The notes below the pieces were generated by a model. It saw nothing but the letters and a program-made list of their open reading frames with translations. It searched no databases and was not told the origin of the DNA. DNA of 64,000 nucleotides, taken from the NCBI RefSeq assembly GCF_030813435.1, contig NZ_JAUSUG010000003.1, positions 124,001 to 188,000 of the forward strand, written 5' to 3'. The stretch comes from Evansella vedderi (GTDB lineage: Bacteria > Bacillota > Bacilli > Bacillales > Salisediminibacteriaceae). This document shows, piece by piece, positions 19,987 to 30,030 of this stretch; positions within the stretch are counted from its first letter, which is position 1, and each line of letters starts with the position of its first letter. The translations under genes and the position numbers were made by a program.

Positions 19987-21687
19987 TTACACTAATTTTT
20001 CTTTAATGGTATCTAAAAGATTGTCTTTATGGATTTCCAGAGTTTCCCCTGTTTTTCGAACTTTAAGTTCAACGATTCCTTCAGATGCCTTTTTACCAAC
20101 CGTTATCCGAATCGGGAATCCAAATAGATCTGCATCCTTAAATTTTACACCAGGACGTTCTGGTCGATCATCGAATAATACCTCAAAACGTTCTTCACCT
20201 AATTGGTCGTATAATTCTTCAGCAAGGTTTTTTTGATCCTCTTGTTTCATATTTACTGGTACTAAATGAATGTCAAAGGGAGAAACTGTAGCAGGCCAAA
20301 CAATACCATCATCATCATGATGCTGTTCAATAATAGCCGCAACTGTTCTTGAAACACCAATTCCGTAACACCCCATGATCATCGGTTTGTTTTTACCATT
20401 TTCATCTAAGAAATTGGCTCCCATAGCTTCACTGTATTTTGTACCGAGCTTAAATACATGACCAACTTCAATACCCTCTTTAAAACGGATTGTTCCCTTT
20501 CCGTCCGGAGAAGGGTCACCTTCTTGTATATTTCGCAAGTCAGCAAATTGTTCAACGGAGAAATCTCTCTCTACATTCACATTAATAAAATGTTTATTTT
20601 CTTCATTTGCACCACAGACGCCATTAACAATAGCTTCAACAGCGTGGTCGGCAACCACTTTAACACCTTTAGGTACTTTTACAGGTCCAACATAACCTGG
20701 GATGCAATTCATCCAGTTTTTTGTTTCTTCCTCTGTAGCCATTTCTACGATTTGTGCATCGAATAAATGCTTGACCTTTACATCGTTAACTTCATGGTCC
20801 CCGCGGACAAGGACAAGAACAGGCTCATCGTCTACAATAAATAATACAGACTTTATCAGCTTATCTTTTGTAACATTTAAAAAGGACGAAACATCTTCTA
20901 TCGTTTTCTTTCCAGGGGTCTCAACTGATTCTAATTCCCTCAAGGTTTCATCCGATTTTGTATAAGTTACCTTAACCGGGGCAATTTCGATGTTTGCTGC
21001 AAAGTCAGACTGGTCAGAATAAGCAATTGTATCTTCCCCAACCTCTGTTAAAACCATAAATTCATGGGTTTCCTTACCACCGATTGCTCCTGAATCTGCT
21101 ACAACTGCACGGAAGTCCAAACCGCAGCGAGTAAAAATCTTATTATAAGCATCATACATTTTTTCATAGCTTACATCTAAGCCTTCTGCTGTAGCATCAA
21201 AAGAATAGGCGTCCTTCATAAGAAATTCCCTTGACCTTAATACACCAAAACGTGGGCGTCTTTCATCACGAAACTTATTTTGAATCTGATAAAGAGTCAT
21301 TGGCAGTTTCTTATAGGAATGAACATCATCCCTAACTAAAGTGGTAATCACCTCTTCATGTGTAGGTCCTAACGCAAATTGCCTTCCATGGCGGTCATTT
21401 AAACGCATTAATTCCGGTCCGTAAGCTTCCCATCGACCAGACTCTTGCCAAAGCTCTGCTTGTTGAATGGCAGGCATCAAGAGCTCCTGTGCACCAGCAC
21501 GGTTCATTTCTTCACGAATAATATTTTCTACTTTTTTAAGTACTTTTAAGCCTAGAGGTAAAAAGGAGTACACCCCAGAGGTACTTTGACGAATTAAGCC
21601 GGCACGGAGCATTAATTGATGACTTTTTACTTCAGCATCACTAGGAATATCCCTTAATGTAGGTGCCAGGTATGTATTTTGTTTCAT
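19987..21687 (-). CDS. proS: Prolyl-tRNA synthetase (bacterial type, with editing domain)
   Basis: 566 residues. Class II motif 2 ([26 protein letters not shown] split around 140-165) and motif 3 ([17 protein letters not shown]) bracket the INS editing domain (about 225-405), which clears Ala-tRNA(Pro). The C-terminal anticodon-binding domain begins at about 470. It charges tRNA(Pro). A structured element at 21719-21843 lies 32 nt upstream of its start, within the probable 5' UTR if rseP transcripts read through. No T-box core (GGTGGNACCGCG) was found there. Confidence 0.98.
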   Translation of the reverse strand: MKQNTYLAPTLRDIPSDAEVKSHQLMLRAGLIRQSTSGVYSFLPLGLKVLKKVENIIREEMNRAGAQELLMPAIQQAELWQESGRWEAYGPELMRLNDRHGRQFALGPTHEEVITTLVRDDVHSYKKLPMTLYQIQNKFRDERRPRFGVLRSREFLMKDAYSFDATAEGLDVSYEKMYDAYNKIFTRCGLDFRAVVADSGAIGGKETHEFMVLTEVGEDTIAYSDQSDFAANIEIAPVKVTYTKSDETLRELESVETPGKKTIEDVSSFLNVTKDKLIKSVLFIVDDEPVLVLVRGDHEVNDVKVKHLFDAQIVEMATEEETKNWMNCIPGYVGPVKVPKGVKVVADHAVEAIVNGVCGANEENKHFINVNVERDFSVEQFADLRNIQEGDPSPDGKGTIRFKEGIEVGHVFKLGTKYSEAMGANFLDENGKNKPMIMGCYGIGVSRTVAAIIEQHHDDDGIVWPATVSPFDIHLVPVNMKQEDQKNLAEELYDQLGEERFEVLFDDRPERPGVKFKDADLFGFPIRITVGKKASEGIVELKVRKTGETLEIHKDNLLDTIKEKLV

Positions 21688-21718
21688 TTATGCCACCTCG
21701 TAATATGAAATTTATTAA

Positions 21719-21843
21719 ACAATGGCACGCTCGTCGCGCGCCTCTTATGAAAAGATCGCTCATAAGAGGCTTAAAGAGACTGCGACGGCTTAGCTCATTG
21801 TTTGGATGAAGGTGAAAAAGAAAAACGCTTTTTCACCTTCATC
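21719..21843 (-). repeat. Structured covarying element, copy B (rseP-proS gap)
   Basis: On the minus strand it has a perfect 16-bp hairpin (21843-21828 with 21820-21805, loop CGTTTTT), then a three-stem fold. P1 is ACAATG/CATTGT (21801-21796, 21724-21719), P2 CGTCGC/GCGACG, and P3 CCTCTTATGA/TCATAAGAGG capped by a 9-nt loop. Copy A at 28520-28644 has the same layout with compensatory changes in P1 and P3 and an unrelated hairpin stem. The hairpin begins 3 nt past the rseP stop. It may be a structured RNA domain or a palindromic mobile repeat; I cannot name a known family. Confidence 0.7.
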
Positions 21844-21845
21844 TT

Positions 21846-23105
21846 CTACAAGAAAAATTTGTTTATGTCGTTCCAGGTTACTACTAACATGAGGAGCATT
21901 AATAATGCGAAACCAATAAAGTGGACGACTCCTTCTTTTTGAGGGTCTATTGGTTTTCCCCTTAGTGCTTCTATACCAATGAACATGAGCCTTCCTCCAT
22001 CTAGTGCTGGAAGAGGTAACAGGTTGATTATTCCTAAGTTTACACTTAGAATCGCTGTCCACTGCATTAATACTAAGAAGCCCATTTGCGCAACTTCATC
22101 TGTATAACTGTAAATACCAACAGGTCCTGCTAAATGATCTAAAGAAAATTGGCCTGTAACGAGCATTCCTAATGCTTCGAAAATTAATACTGTGAATTCG
22201 TAGGTTTGGGTAAAACCAAAAGCTACTGCTCCAATAATTGATTTTTCCATCATAGGAGCTATACCCACAAATCCTTCTACTTGATCCTCGTGAAGTACCC
22301 TTTCTTGAGGAGTCATGGTAACTTCAAATTGTTCCAATCCCCTTTGAATCCCAAATTCTAAAGGGGTGTTAGGATTAGATCGTATAATGGTTGTCATTTC
22401 TTCCCATGTATTAACTTCTTGTCCACCGATGGAAATTATTCTATCCTCACTTTGCAATCCAGCTCCAATTGCAACTCCATCCTCTATTACCTCTCCAACC
22501 AAAGGTTCATCTACTGGCATCCCTGCTATCCATGCGTACATTGTCAGTATTACAATTGCTAATACGAAGTTCATGGCAGGACCGGCAAATAAAGCTAGTG
22601 CACGCTGCCTTTTTGTTTTAGAACTAAATTGACGATCATACGGAGCTATTTGAGTAGCTTGCTCATCGTGAACATATTCCGCTTTTTCATCAATAGAATA
22701 GGTCACAAGGCCTTCCTCATCAGAAATATATCCAGTAACAAAGAGATCTTTCTCTAGATCAATTCTTTCTACCTGGATTATTTTGCAATCAGGGTACTTT
22801 GATTTGTTATTAATAATAAGCTTATTTACTTTCCCTTTTGCATTAAAAAGTAATCCTATCTCGTAACCGGCCTTTATTTGAATGATTTCAGGATCTTCCC
22901 CTGCCATTCGAACAAAACCACCTAAAGGTAAGAGGCGAATGGTGTATACTGTTTCCCCCTTTTTAAAGGAGAAAATCTTTGGTCCAAAACCAATAGCAAA
23001 CTCACGGCAAAGTATACCGGCACGTTTTGCAAATACGAGATGACCTAACTCATGAATAAACACTAATAGTCCAAAAATAATTATGATAGATATGAATGTA
23101 TTCAT
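21846..23105 (-). CDS. rseP: Site-2 zinc protease RasP/RseP
   Basis: 419 residues. It is an intramembrane metalloprotease with HELGH at residues 17-21 in the first membrane segment, a PDZ domain (about 190-265, VGEVIEDGVAIGAGLQSEDRI), and a C-terminal membrane segment with NLLPLPALDGGRL carrying the third zinc ligand. It cleaves anti-sigma factors such as RsiW and cell division or signal peptide remnants within the membrane. It follows dxr by 18 nt in the uppS-cdsA-dxr-rseP run, as in B. subtilis. Confidence 0.96.
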   Translation of the reverse strand: MNTFISIIIIFGLLVFIHELGHLVFAKRAGILCREFAIGFGPKIFSFKKGETVYTIRLLPLGGFVRMAGEDPEIIQIKAGYEIGLLFNAKGKVNKLIINNKSKYPDCKIIQVERIDLEKDLFVTGYISDEEGLVTYSIDEKAEYVHDEQATQIAPYDRQFSSKTKRQRALALFAGPAMNFVLAIVILTMYAWIAGMPVDEPLVGEVIEDGVAIGAGLQSEDRIISIGGQEVNTWEEMTTIIRSNPNTPLEFGIQRGLEQFEVTMTPQERVLHEDQVEGFVGIAPMMEKSIIGAVAFGFTQTYEFTVLIFEALGMLVTGQFSLDHLAGPVGIYSYTDEVAQMGFLVLMQWTAILSVNLGIINLLPLPALDGGRLMFIGIEALRGKPIDPQKEGVVHFIGFALLMLLMLVVTWNDINKFFL

Positions 23106-23123
23106 CGCAACACAACCTTTACT

Positions 23124-24272
23124 TTAACTCATATAGGATATAACTTTATTTCTAGTTTCCTCATCTACAGCAAGAATCTCGTCCAATTCAGGGACAGAGG
23201 TGATTATATGTTCCTGTAGTGCCCTTTCCACCAGTTCTTCGATCTCCAAAAACTTTATTTTACCATTTAGAAAAGCTGCAACAGCAACTTCGTTTGCTGC
23301 ATTTAACACCGTAGGTGCTGTTCCACCAGCTTTGCCTGCTTCAAATGCTAAATATAAACAACGGAATCTGCTATAATCTGGTTTTTGGAAATGGAGGGAT
23401 CCAACTTCCCATAAGTTTAACCTTTTTCCCCCTGTTAAATCAAGCCTTTTAGGTTTAGATAAGGCATACTGAATGGGGACACGCATGTCCGGTGTGCCAA
23501 GATGAGCTAGTACACTACCATCAATATATTCTACCATAGAGTGGATAATACTTTCTTTATGTAATATGACATCAATTTTTTCATAAGGCATATTAAAAAG
23601 CCATCTCGCCTCTATTACCTCTAAACCTTTATTCATCATTGTTGCAGAATCTATAGTAATTTTAGCTCCCATTTGCCAATTTGGATGCTTTAAAGCAGCT
23701 GATACGGTTACATCTACTAATTCTTCCCTAGTTCTGTCCCGAAAGCTACCTCCCGATGCAGTTAAAATAAGCCGGGAGACCTCTTTCTCAACATCCCCCT
23801 CTAGACATTGATAAATAGCAGAGTGCTCACTATCAATAGGAACGAGCTCTATACCATGTTTTGTTGCCATTTCCGTAACTATGTGTCCAGCAGTTACAAG
23901 GGTTTCTTTATTTGCAATGGCGATATCCTTTCCACACTCAATTGCAGCTAATGTTGGTTTTAAACCAACACTTCCCATAACTGCGTTCACTAATATATCT
24001 GCTTCTGCTATCGAAGCAACCTCCATTAACCCTTCTTCTCCGTCAACCAATTTTATATGACTTGGCAGTTCGTTAACAATTTTATTAGCAATATCCTTCG
24101 ATTCAACACAAACGATTGATGGGTGAAATTCAAGTATTTGCTTTAACCCTTCTTCTATATTGCGACCAAAGCTTAAAGCAATTAATTGAAAATCATCCTT
24201 ATGGGAGCGTATTACATCCAAAGTTTGTTTTCCGATTGAACCGGTAGAACCTAACAGACTTATTTTCTTCAT
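23124..24272 (-). CDS. dxr: 1-deoxy-D-xylulose-5-phosphate reductoisomerase
   Basis: 382 residues, full length. The NADPH-binding motif [16 protein letters not shown] is at residues 5-20. The metal and substrate site [23 protein letters not shown] and [14 protein letters not shown] are present. It converts DXP to MEP, the first committed step of the non-mevalonate isoprenoid pathway. That supplies precursor for the neighbouring UppS, so the cluster links isoprenoid supply and lipid carrier synthesis. Confidence 0.98.
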   Translation of the reverse strand: MKKISLLGSTGSIGKQTLDVIRSHKDDFQLIALSFGRNIEEGLKQILEFHPSIVCVESKDIANKIVNELPSHIKLVDGEEGLMEVASIAEADILVNAVMGSVGLKPTLAAIECGKDIAIANKETLVTAGHIVTEMATKHGIELVPIDSEHSAIYQCLEGDVEKEVSRLILTASGGSFRDRTREELVDVTVSAALKHPNWQMGAKITIDSATMMNKGLEVIEARWLFNMPYEKIDVILHKESIIHSMVEYIDGSVLAHLGTPDMRVPIQYALSKPKRLDLTGGKRLNLWEVGSLHFQKPDYSRFRCLYLAFEAGKAGGTAPTVLNAANEVAVAAFLNGKIKFLEIEELVERALQEHIITSVPELDEILAVDEETRNKVISYMS

Positions 24273-24284
24273 ATAGCAGCTCCT

Positions 24285-25076
24285 TTAAATGAGATTCAAT
24301 AAATAAAGAATTGGCATGACGTATATTAAGCTGTCAAAACGATCAAGAATACCTCCATGTCCGGGCAGTACTTGTCCTGAATCTTTAACGGAGTAATGCC
24401 TTTTTAACGCCGATTCCACTAGATCACCAAGCTGTCCAGTAACGGAAACTACTAAAATAAACAAAACAGTGGTAAACCAATTAGTGAATAGAGGTATAAA
24501 AGTAATAAATACTATACCTATAATAAAAGCTAAAAGCACACCTCCAAGGGCTCCCTCAATCGTTTTTTTCGGACTTATTTGAGGCCATAGTTTATGTTTA
24601 CCAAAAAACCTTCCTGAGAAATAGGCACCTGAATCGGTAGCCCAAACTAAGATTAAAATAAAAAATAACAAGGAAAGGCCTTGTTCTAAGAACCTAGTGT
24701 AAATGAAAAAATGAAACCCGAAGCCAATATAAACAGAGGATAATATTATGAATCCAGCTTGATCAAATGTAAATTTATTTTTTGTTATTACGGTAAGAGC
24801 TAACAAAACAATAATGAGCAGGAGGAACATTTCTAACTTATCGATATGTAGCCATCTAAATCCAAGAATAGTTTCTGGAAGTAATAAAATCCACATTAAA
24901 AATAAACTTAATAACCCTATTGGGGAACTCAATTTCATTTGTTTCATTTTTAATAGTTCATGCATTGCTATTGTTGCTAAAGCAAAAATTAACAGTGTAA
25001 ATGGCCAATCCCCAATAATGATAATGGATAGAAAACCAGCCCCTGCTATAATTGCTGTAATAATTCGTTGCTTCAA
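24285..25076 (-). CDS. cdsA: Phosphatidate cytidylyltransferase
   Basis: 263 residues with about eight hydrophobic helices. The CDP-alcohol signature is near the C-terminus (SALKRHYSVKDSGQVLPGHGGILDRFDS split over 222-250). It makes CDP-diacylglycerol from phosphatidic acid and CTP for all membrane phospholipids. It is an integral membrane protein, 15 nt after uppS and 12 nt before dxr. Confidence 0.97.
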   Translation of the reverse strand: MKQRIITAIIAGAGFLSIIIIGDWPFTLLIFALATIAMHELLKMKQMKLSSPIGLLSLFLMWILLLPETILGFRWLHIDKLEMFLLLIIVLLALTVITKNKFTFDQAGFIILSSVYIGFGFHFFIYTRFLEQGLSLLFFILILVWATDSGAYFSGRFFGKHKLWPQISPKKTIEGALGGVLLAFIIGIVFITFIPLFTNWFTTVLFILVVSVTGQLGDLVESALKRHYSVKDSGQVLPGHGGILDRFDSLIYVMPILYLLNLI

Positions 25077-25091
25077 TGTAAAAGCTCCTCT

Positions 25092-25862
25092 CTACACGCC
25101 GCCATATCTACGTATTCTCTTTTGATATACACGGATTGCTTCATTAAAATGCTCTTCCGTAAAATCAGGCCATAGAACATCTGTAAACCAAAATTCTGAA
25201 TAAGCTAATTGCCAAAGCATGAAATTACTAAGACGTATTTCACCACTTGTCCTGATTAATAAGTCTGGATCCTTTAAATCTCCGGTCATGAGAAATTTGG
25301 ACAAGGACTCTTCCGTGATATCATCAACACTTTCCGTTTGATTATCTATGGAGAGGTAAAGCTTCTTAACGGCTTGTATAATCTCATAACGGCTACCATA
25401 ATTCAGAGCAAAATTTAAAATTAGTCCATCATTATTTTTGGTTTTTTCAATGGCATTTTCTACAGCGTTTAAGGTGAATCGAGGGAGGTCTTCCTTTGAA
25501 CCTGTCATGCGGACAACAACGTTTTCTTCCATAAGTACAGGAAGTTCCTTGTTTAAATACCTTTCAGGCAAGCGCATTAAAAAGTCTACTTCGTCCTTAG
25601 GCCGTTTCCAGTTTTCTGTAGAAAAAGCATACAGCGTAAGAACCTTAACCCCCAATTTATTTGATTGACGGACAATTTTTCTTATTACATTCATTCCCTC
25701 TCTATGACCAGCAACCCTAGGGAGTCCTCTTCTTTTGGCCCATCTCCCATTCCCGTCCATAATGATAGCTACATGTTCCGGAATATTTTCATTATGCAAA
25801 AGTTCTATGTCTTTTTTGTTTTGGGATAATTGCTTTTTAAGCTCAGTTAATTTTTTTAACAT
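25092..25862 (-). CDS. uppS: Undecaprenyl diphosphate synthase (cis-prenyltransferase)
   Basis: 256 residues from the ATG at 25860-25862. The catalytic start IIMDGNGRWAKRRGLPRVAGH carries the Mg-binding aspartate, and the C-terminal RTSGEIRLSNFMLWQLAYSE and LWPDF motifs are present. It adds eight isoprene units to farnesyl-PP to give the C55 carrier for cell wall synthesis. An in-frame extension of 23 codons upstream starts inside a palindrome (25916-25957) and has no ribosome binding site; GGGGGA lies 7 nt before the chosen ATG. Confidence 0.96.
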   Translation of the reverse strand: MLKKLTELKKQLSQNKKDIELLHNENIPEHVAIIMDGNGRWAKRRGLPRVAGHREGMNVIRKIVRQSNKLGVKVLTLYAFSTENWKRPKDEVDFLMRLPERYLNKELPVLMEENVVVRMTGSKEDLPRFTLNAVENAIEKTKNNDGLILNFALNYGSRYEIIQAVKKLYLSIDNQTESVDDITEESLSKFLMTGDLKDPDLLIRTSGEIRLSNFMLWQLAYSEFWFTDVLWPDFTEEHFNEAIRVYQKRIRRYGGV

Positions 25863-25915
25863 ACTTTTTCCCCCAAATTGCTTAACTAAAAATATATGAA
25901 TACTTCTAAAGCTTT

Positions 25916-25957
25916 GATAATTATTAAACAATTTAAACCTATTGTTTAATAATTATC
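25916..25957. repeat. 17-bp perfect AT-rich palindrome upstream of uppS
   Basis: Positions 25916-25932 pair perfectly with 25941-25957 around an 8-nt spacer (TTAAACCT). The arms contain TTATTAAACAAT. It is 54 nt upstream of the uppS start, after the frr terminator. No T-run follows on either strand, so it is not a normal terminator; it could be an operator or an mRNA 5' hairpin. Confidence 0.6.
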
Positions 25958-26000
25958 TTAATAAATGGCTATTTTCGCAAACTTTGATGCTTTTTAGCTT

Positions 26001-26031
26001 GGAGAAGCGGAAGGCGGCAACTCCAGTGACG
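26001..26031. repeat. Fragment of GC-rich dispersed repeat
   Basis: GGAAGGCGGCAACTCCAGTG in the frr-uppS gap is nearly the reverse complement of the segment around 29781-29805 (CTGGAGTCGCCGCCTTTCAC). It looks like a decayed end of the same repeat type. Confidence 0.45.
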
Positions 26032-26087
26032 TGTATGTGTAGGAGCATTTTTTCCCGCGAAAATATTTCATTATTACTCTAAACGTG

Positions 26088-26117
26088 TAAAAAACCCCCA
26101 TTATTATAGAGGGTCTT
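26088..26117 (-). terminator. Terminator downstream of frr
   Basis: On the minus strand ACCCTC pairs with GGGGGT (one wobble) over a 9-nt loop and is followed by TTTTT. It lies about 30 nt after the frr stop and ends the pyrH-frr unit. Confidence 0.7.
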
Positions 26118-26146
26118 TTACAATATATATTTTACATGTTTTTGTA

Positions 26147-26703
26147 CTATACTTCCATTATTTCTTGTTCTTTAGAAGCAGCCACTTCATCAATATTTTT
26201 AATTGTATTGTCCGTTAATTTCTGAACATCATCTTGACTGCGGCGTAAATCATCTTCTGTTAATTCCCCATCTTTCTCAAGCTTCTTTAATTCATCGTTA
26301 GAATCACGGCGAATATTTCTTACAGCTACTTTAGCATCCTCTGCATAACGCCCCACTAGTTTCACCAACTCTTTGCGGCGCTCTTCTGTTAATGCAGGAA
26401 TTGCTATACGAATGATATTTCCATCATTACTTGGGGATAACCCTAGATCAGCCTTTTGAATTGCACGTTCAATGTCGGAAATGGATGACTTGTCAAAAGG
26501 TTGAATGGTTAACATTCTTGCTTCTGGAACAGCAATTGTAGCCAATTGATTAAGAGGCGTCATCATACCATAGTATTCCACTTGCACTTTATCTAGCAAT
26601 GATGGATTAGCACGTCCGGCACGAATAGTAGCTAACTCTTTACGGAAGGCATCTACAGATTTATTCATCCTGTCTTTCGTTTGTTGAAGTACTTCTTTTG
26701 ACA

Positions 26704-26704
<1 letters not shown>
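26147..26704 (-). CDS. frr: Ribosome recycling factor
   Basis: 185 residues, full length. It has the three-helix-bundle domain with [19 protein letters not shown] (28-46), the inserted beta domain ([19 protein letters not shown]), and C-terminal [19 protein letters not shown]. With EF-G it splits post-termination ribosomes. Its ATG overlaps the pyrH stop by one base (TAATG), so it is translationally coupled. Confidence 0.98.
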
Positions 26705-27468
<764 letters not shown>

Positions 27469-27516
27469 TCATTTAAATGAATGTATTACGTCTTACGAAC
27501 GGTAAAACATCTTTGG

Positions 27517-27541
27517 AAAAAAGGGACACTTTGTGTCCCTT
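27517..27541 (-). terminator. Terminator downstream of tsf
   Basis: A perfect 9-bp stem AAGGGACAC/GTGTCCCTT (27521-27529 with 27533-27541) has a 3-nt loop and runs into T on the minus strand. It is 13 nt past the tsf stop. Confidence 0.88.
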
Positions 27542-27553
27542 TTGTTGATACCA

Positions 27554-28438
27554 TTACTTTTTCACTTGAGACATAACTTCTTCTGCGAAGTTGTCTTCTC
27601 TTTTTTCCATACCTTCCCCGACTTCATAACGGAAGAATAATTTTACGCTAGCACCTTTAGAAGCAACGTATTTCCCTACTTTTTGGTCGCTGTCTTTAAC
27701 AAATGCTTGATCATTTAAGCATACATCTTCAAAGTACTTTCCAAGACGGCCTTCTACCATTTTTTCAACGATATTTTCAGGCTTTCCTTCATTTAAAGCT
27801 TGTTGTTTTAATACTTGGCGCTCACGCTCAACTTCTTCTTGAGAAACTTGATCTCGGCTAACATATTTAGGATTGATTGCAGCGATATGCATAGCAATAT
27901 CTTTTGCAAGCTCTTCGTCAGTTGTTCCATCTAATAGAGTTAATACACCGATACGTCCCCCCATATGAATGTATGAACCGAATGCTTGGTTGTCAGAACG
28001 CTCAACAATTTCAAAACGACGAAGGGAAATTTTTTCACCGATTTTTGCAATTTGGTTGTTAATGTAGTTTTGCAATGTATCTGCATCACCATCGAAATCT
28101 TGTGCTAAAGCTTCTTCAACATTAGCTGGTTTTTTGTTTAAAAGGTGTGTAGCAACAGTATCAACTAAATTAATAAAATTTTCATTTTTAGATACGAAGT
28201 CTGTTTCAGCATTCACTTCTACGATAACAGCGTAGTTTCCTTCTACTTTAACGTGTGCTAAACCTTCAGCAGCAACACGGTCTGCTTTTTTAGCTGCACT
28301 TGCAATCCCTTTTTCACGAAGGAAGTCAACTGCTTTTTCCATATCACCATTTGTTTCTGTAAGAGCTTTCTTACAATCCATCATACCTGCACCCGTTTTT
28401 TCACGGAGCTCTTTTACCATACTTGCTGTAATTGCCAT
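27554..28438 (-). CDS. tsf: Elongation factor Ts
   Basis: 294 residues. It has the N-terminal UBA-like domain ([19 protein letters not shown]) and the EF-Tu-contacting [10 protein letters not shown] motif near residue 80, followed by two core subdomains. It exchanges GDP for GTP on EF-Tu. The ATG follows AAGGAGG. It is separated from rpsB by a terminator and a structured element, so it may be expressed from its own promoter or by read-through; I could not identify a clear promoter between 28439 and 28519. Confidence 0.98.
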   Translation of the reverse strand: MAITASMVKELREKTGAGMMDCKKALTETNGDMEKAVDFLREKGIASAAKKADRVAAEGLAHVKVEGNYAVIVEVNAETDFVSKNENFINLVDTVATHLLNKKPANVEEALAQDFDGDADTLQNYINNQIAKIGEKISLRRFEIVERSDNQAFGSYIHMGGRIGVLTLLDGTTDEELAKDIAMHIAAINPKYVSRDQVSQEEVERERQVLKQQALNEGKPENIVEKMVEGRLGKYFEDVCLNDQAFVKDSDQKVGKYVASKGASVKLFFRYEVGEGMEKREDNFAEEVMSQVKK

Positions 28439-28519
28439 GGGAATTCCTCCTTAAAATTATGTATCTTCTTAGATTTAGTGTTATCCATTTTAGGAAATAA
28501 AATAATCGGAAATAAGTTT

Positions 28520-28644
28520 ACGATGGCTCGCGCGTCGCATGTCTTTTACGAGAAGAGCACTCGTAAAAGACTTTAAGAGATGGCGACGGCTCACTCATCG
28601 TTTCAAAGAACTGACCAAAGGAAGAACACCTTTGGTCAGTTCTT
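28520..28644 (-). repeat. Structured covarying element, copy A (rpsB-tsf gap)
   Basis: On the minus strand there is a 16-bp perfect hairpin (28644-28629 with 28621-28606, loop TGTTCTT), then P1 ACGATG/CATCGT (28601-28596, 28525-28520), P2 CGTCGC/GCGACG, and P3 TCTTTTACGA/TCGTAAAAGA with a 9-nt loop. Relative to copy B (21719-21843), one pair in P1 and three in P3 differ by compensatory changes. P2 is identical, the bulge TCTCTT..AAG is kept, and the first hairpin keeps only its 7-nt loop pattern YGTTYTT. It follows the rpsB terminator and precedes tsf. Confidence 0.7.
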
Positions 28645-28647
28645 CTT

Positions 28648-28682
28648 AAAAAAGGTGATAAAGGGTCTAGCCCTCTATCACC
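28648..28682 (-). terminator. Terminator downstream of rpsB
   Basis: A 12-bp stem (28654-28665 with 28671-28682, one wobble) has a 5-nt loop and is followed on the minus strand by six T. It lies 12 nt past the rpsB stop. Confidence 0.88.
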
Positions 28683-28694
28683 CTTTAAGACATC

Positions 28695-29405
28695 TTAAGC
28701 AGTTGTTGTTGCTGCTGTTTCTTCACCTTGGTTTGCTTCGATAATTGCATCCGCCATTTTTGCAGTTAGTAAACGTACAGCACGGATTGCATCGTCGTTA
28801 CCAGGGATTACATAATCGATTTCATCTGGATCACAGTTTGTATCTACGATCCCAACGATTGGAATATTCAACTTACGAGCCTCTGCAACAGCAATACGCT
28901 CTTTACGAGGGTCGATAATGAATAAAGCATCTGGAATTCTTTCCATATCTTTAATACCGCCTAAGAACTTCTCAAGACGATCCATTTCTTTCTTCAAGAT
29001 AACTACTTCCTTCTTAGGAAGTACATCAAATGTACCATCTTCTTGCATACGCTCTAAGCTCTTAAGACGACCAATACGCTTACGAATAGTATCGAAGTTA
29101 GTTAATGTACCACCTAACCAACGTTGGTTAATGAAGTACATTCCACAACGCTCAGCTTCTTCTTTAACAGCATCTTGCGCTTGCTTCTTAGTTCCGACGA
29201 AAAGCATAGTACCACCTTGTCCAGCAAGGTCGCGAACGAAGTTAAATGCTTCTTCTACTTTCTTTACCGTCTTTTGTAAATCAATAATGTAAATACCGTT
29301 TCTTTCTGTGAAGATGTAGCGATCCATCTTAGGGTTCCAACGACGTGTTTGGTGACCGAAGTGTACCCCAGCTTCCAATAATTGTTTCATGGAAATCACT
29401 GCCAT
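28695..29405 (-). CDS. rpsB: 30S ribosomal protein S2
   Basis: 236 residues from the ATG at 29403-29405. It shows [19 protein letters not shown], the [10 protein letters not shown] and FVGTKKQAQ segments, and [21 protein letters not shown] near the C-terminus. It is a late-binding 30S head/body protein. AGGAGGTG lies 6 nt before this ATG; the three extra in-frame codons upstream are excluded. A sigma-A-type promoter (29519-29547) and a leader hairpin (29450-29485) precede it. Confidence 0.98.
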   Translation of the reverse strand: MAVISMKQLLEAGVHFGHQTRRWNPKMDRYIFTERNGIYIIDLQKTVKKVEEAFNFVRDLAGQGGTMLFVGTKKQAQDAVKEEAERCGMYFINQRWLGGTLTNFDTIRKRIGRLKSLERMQEDGTFDVLPKKEVVILKKEMDRLEKFLGGIKDMERIPDALFIIDPRKERIAVAEARKLNIPIVGIVDTNCDPDEIDYVIPGNDDAIRAVRLLTAKMADAIIEANQGEETAATTTA

Positions 29406-29449
29406 TTCACACACCTCCTCTTGGTTTTTTGTCCTCCGCTTCCATCCTC

Positions 29450-29485
29450 TTTAAGTAAGACTGCATTGCAGCACCATTACTTAAA
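29450..29485 (-). promoter_or_regulatory. Hairpin in rpsB 5' leader
   Basis: The leader RNA can form a 9-bp stem TTTAAGTAA/TTACTTAAA (29450-29458 with 29477-29485) with an inner CTGCA/TGCAG pairing. It lies between the promoter and the Shine-Dalgarno of rpsB. Ribosomal protein leaders are often feedback targets, so S2 autoregulation is possible but not shown. Confidence 0.4.
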
Positions 29486-29518
29486 TCAGGAAAGCGTGTG
29501 TGATTAACACCGAGAAAT

Positions 29519-29547
29519 AATATACCATATTGTCGAAACAATGACAA
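29519..29547 (-). promoter_or_regulatory. Sigma-A-type promoter of rpsB
   Basis: On the minus strand TTGTCA (29547-29542) and TATATT (29524-29519) are separated by exactly 17 nt, each with one mismatch to TTGACA/TATAAT. It lies about 110 nt upstream of the rpsB start and between the GC-rich repeat block and the gene. Confidence 0.65.
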
Positions 29548-29636
29548 GTAGTAGTCAAGTTTTTTTCTTGATAACTCCCCTACAAATTAAAAATTGCACC
29601 ATGGTGAATGAAAATTGTACATTGTCTCTCGAATCC

Positions 29637-29809
29637 GTTACAGGCGTAATGTCGCCATCCTGGCTCCCGCGGGCAACGCTTCAGCCTCTTAGGGTTCCTG
29701 TCTCTTCCTCTTCTAGCTTCGCGCTGTAGAAGCATGCGTCGAGACAACTCGAAGCTTATTCAAGAAGTAAACGCTCGTCGCTGGAGTCGCCGCCTTTCAC
29801 TCCTTCGAG
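29637..29809. repeat. GC-rich dispersed repeat, copy 3
   Basis: It starts GTTACAGGCG and ends GCCTTTCACTCCTTCGAG, the same two ends as 9653-9778, and it contains CCGCGGGCAACGCTTCA (29667-29683), identical to 15412-15428. It therefore joins features of copies 1 and 2. It is 173 nt against 126 nt for copy 1, with a longer interior. Confidence 0.7.
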
Positions 29810-29913
29810 AGTGCAAACGGCAACACGAGATTTGTATTTTCAGGTAGATCTCTATACAAGTGAAATTTTGCACCATGTAGTATGAAAATACAAGATCATT
29901 ATTGCAGGTGGTA

Positions 29914-30030
29914 TGAGCGGGAAGCACACGAGACTCCTGCGGGAAAAGCGAGCCAGGCAAGACCCCACAGGCGTAAGCCGAGGAGGCTTGCGGTTCGCCC
30001 GCGGAAAGGGAGTGGGCTGCAGCGAATACC
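29914..30030. repeat. GC-rich dispersed repeat, copy 4 (inverted)
   Basis: Reading + strand, GACTCCTGCGGG, GACCCCACAGGCG, GCCGAGGAGGC and CGCCCGCGGAAAGGGAG follow one another. This is the reverse-complement order of the 15340-15525 copy. Its orientation is opposite to that of copy 3 next to it. Confidence 0.7.

Noticed and set aside
21688-21845. Possible T-box or other aminoacyl-tRNA-sensing leader before proS
   Set aside because: The T-box core and antiterminator sequence are absent; the structure matches the element at 28520-28644, which is next to tsf, not a synthetase gene.
28606-28644. Hairpin interpreted as a second rpsB terminator
   Set aside because: The stem is strong but is not followed by a T-run on the minus strand, and the same arrangement recurs at 21805-21843, so it is better seen as part of the structured element.
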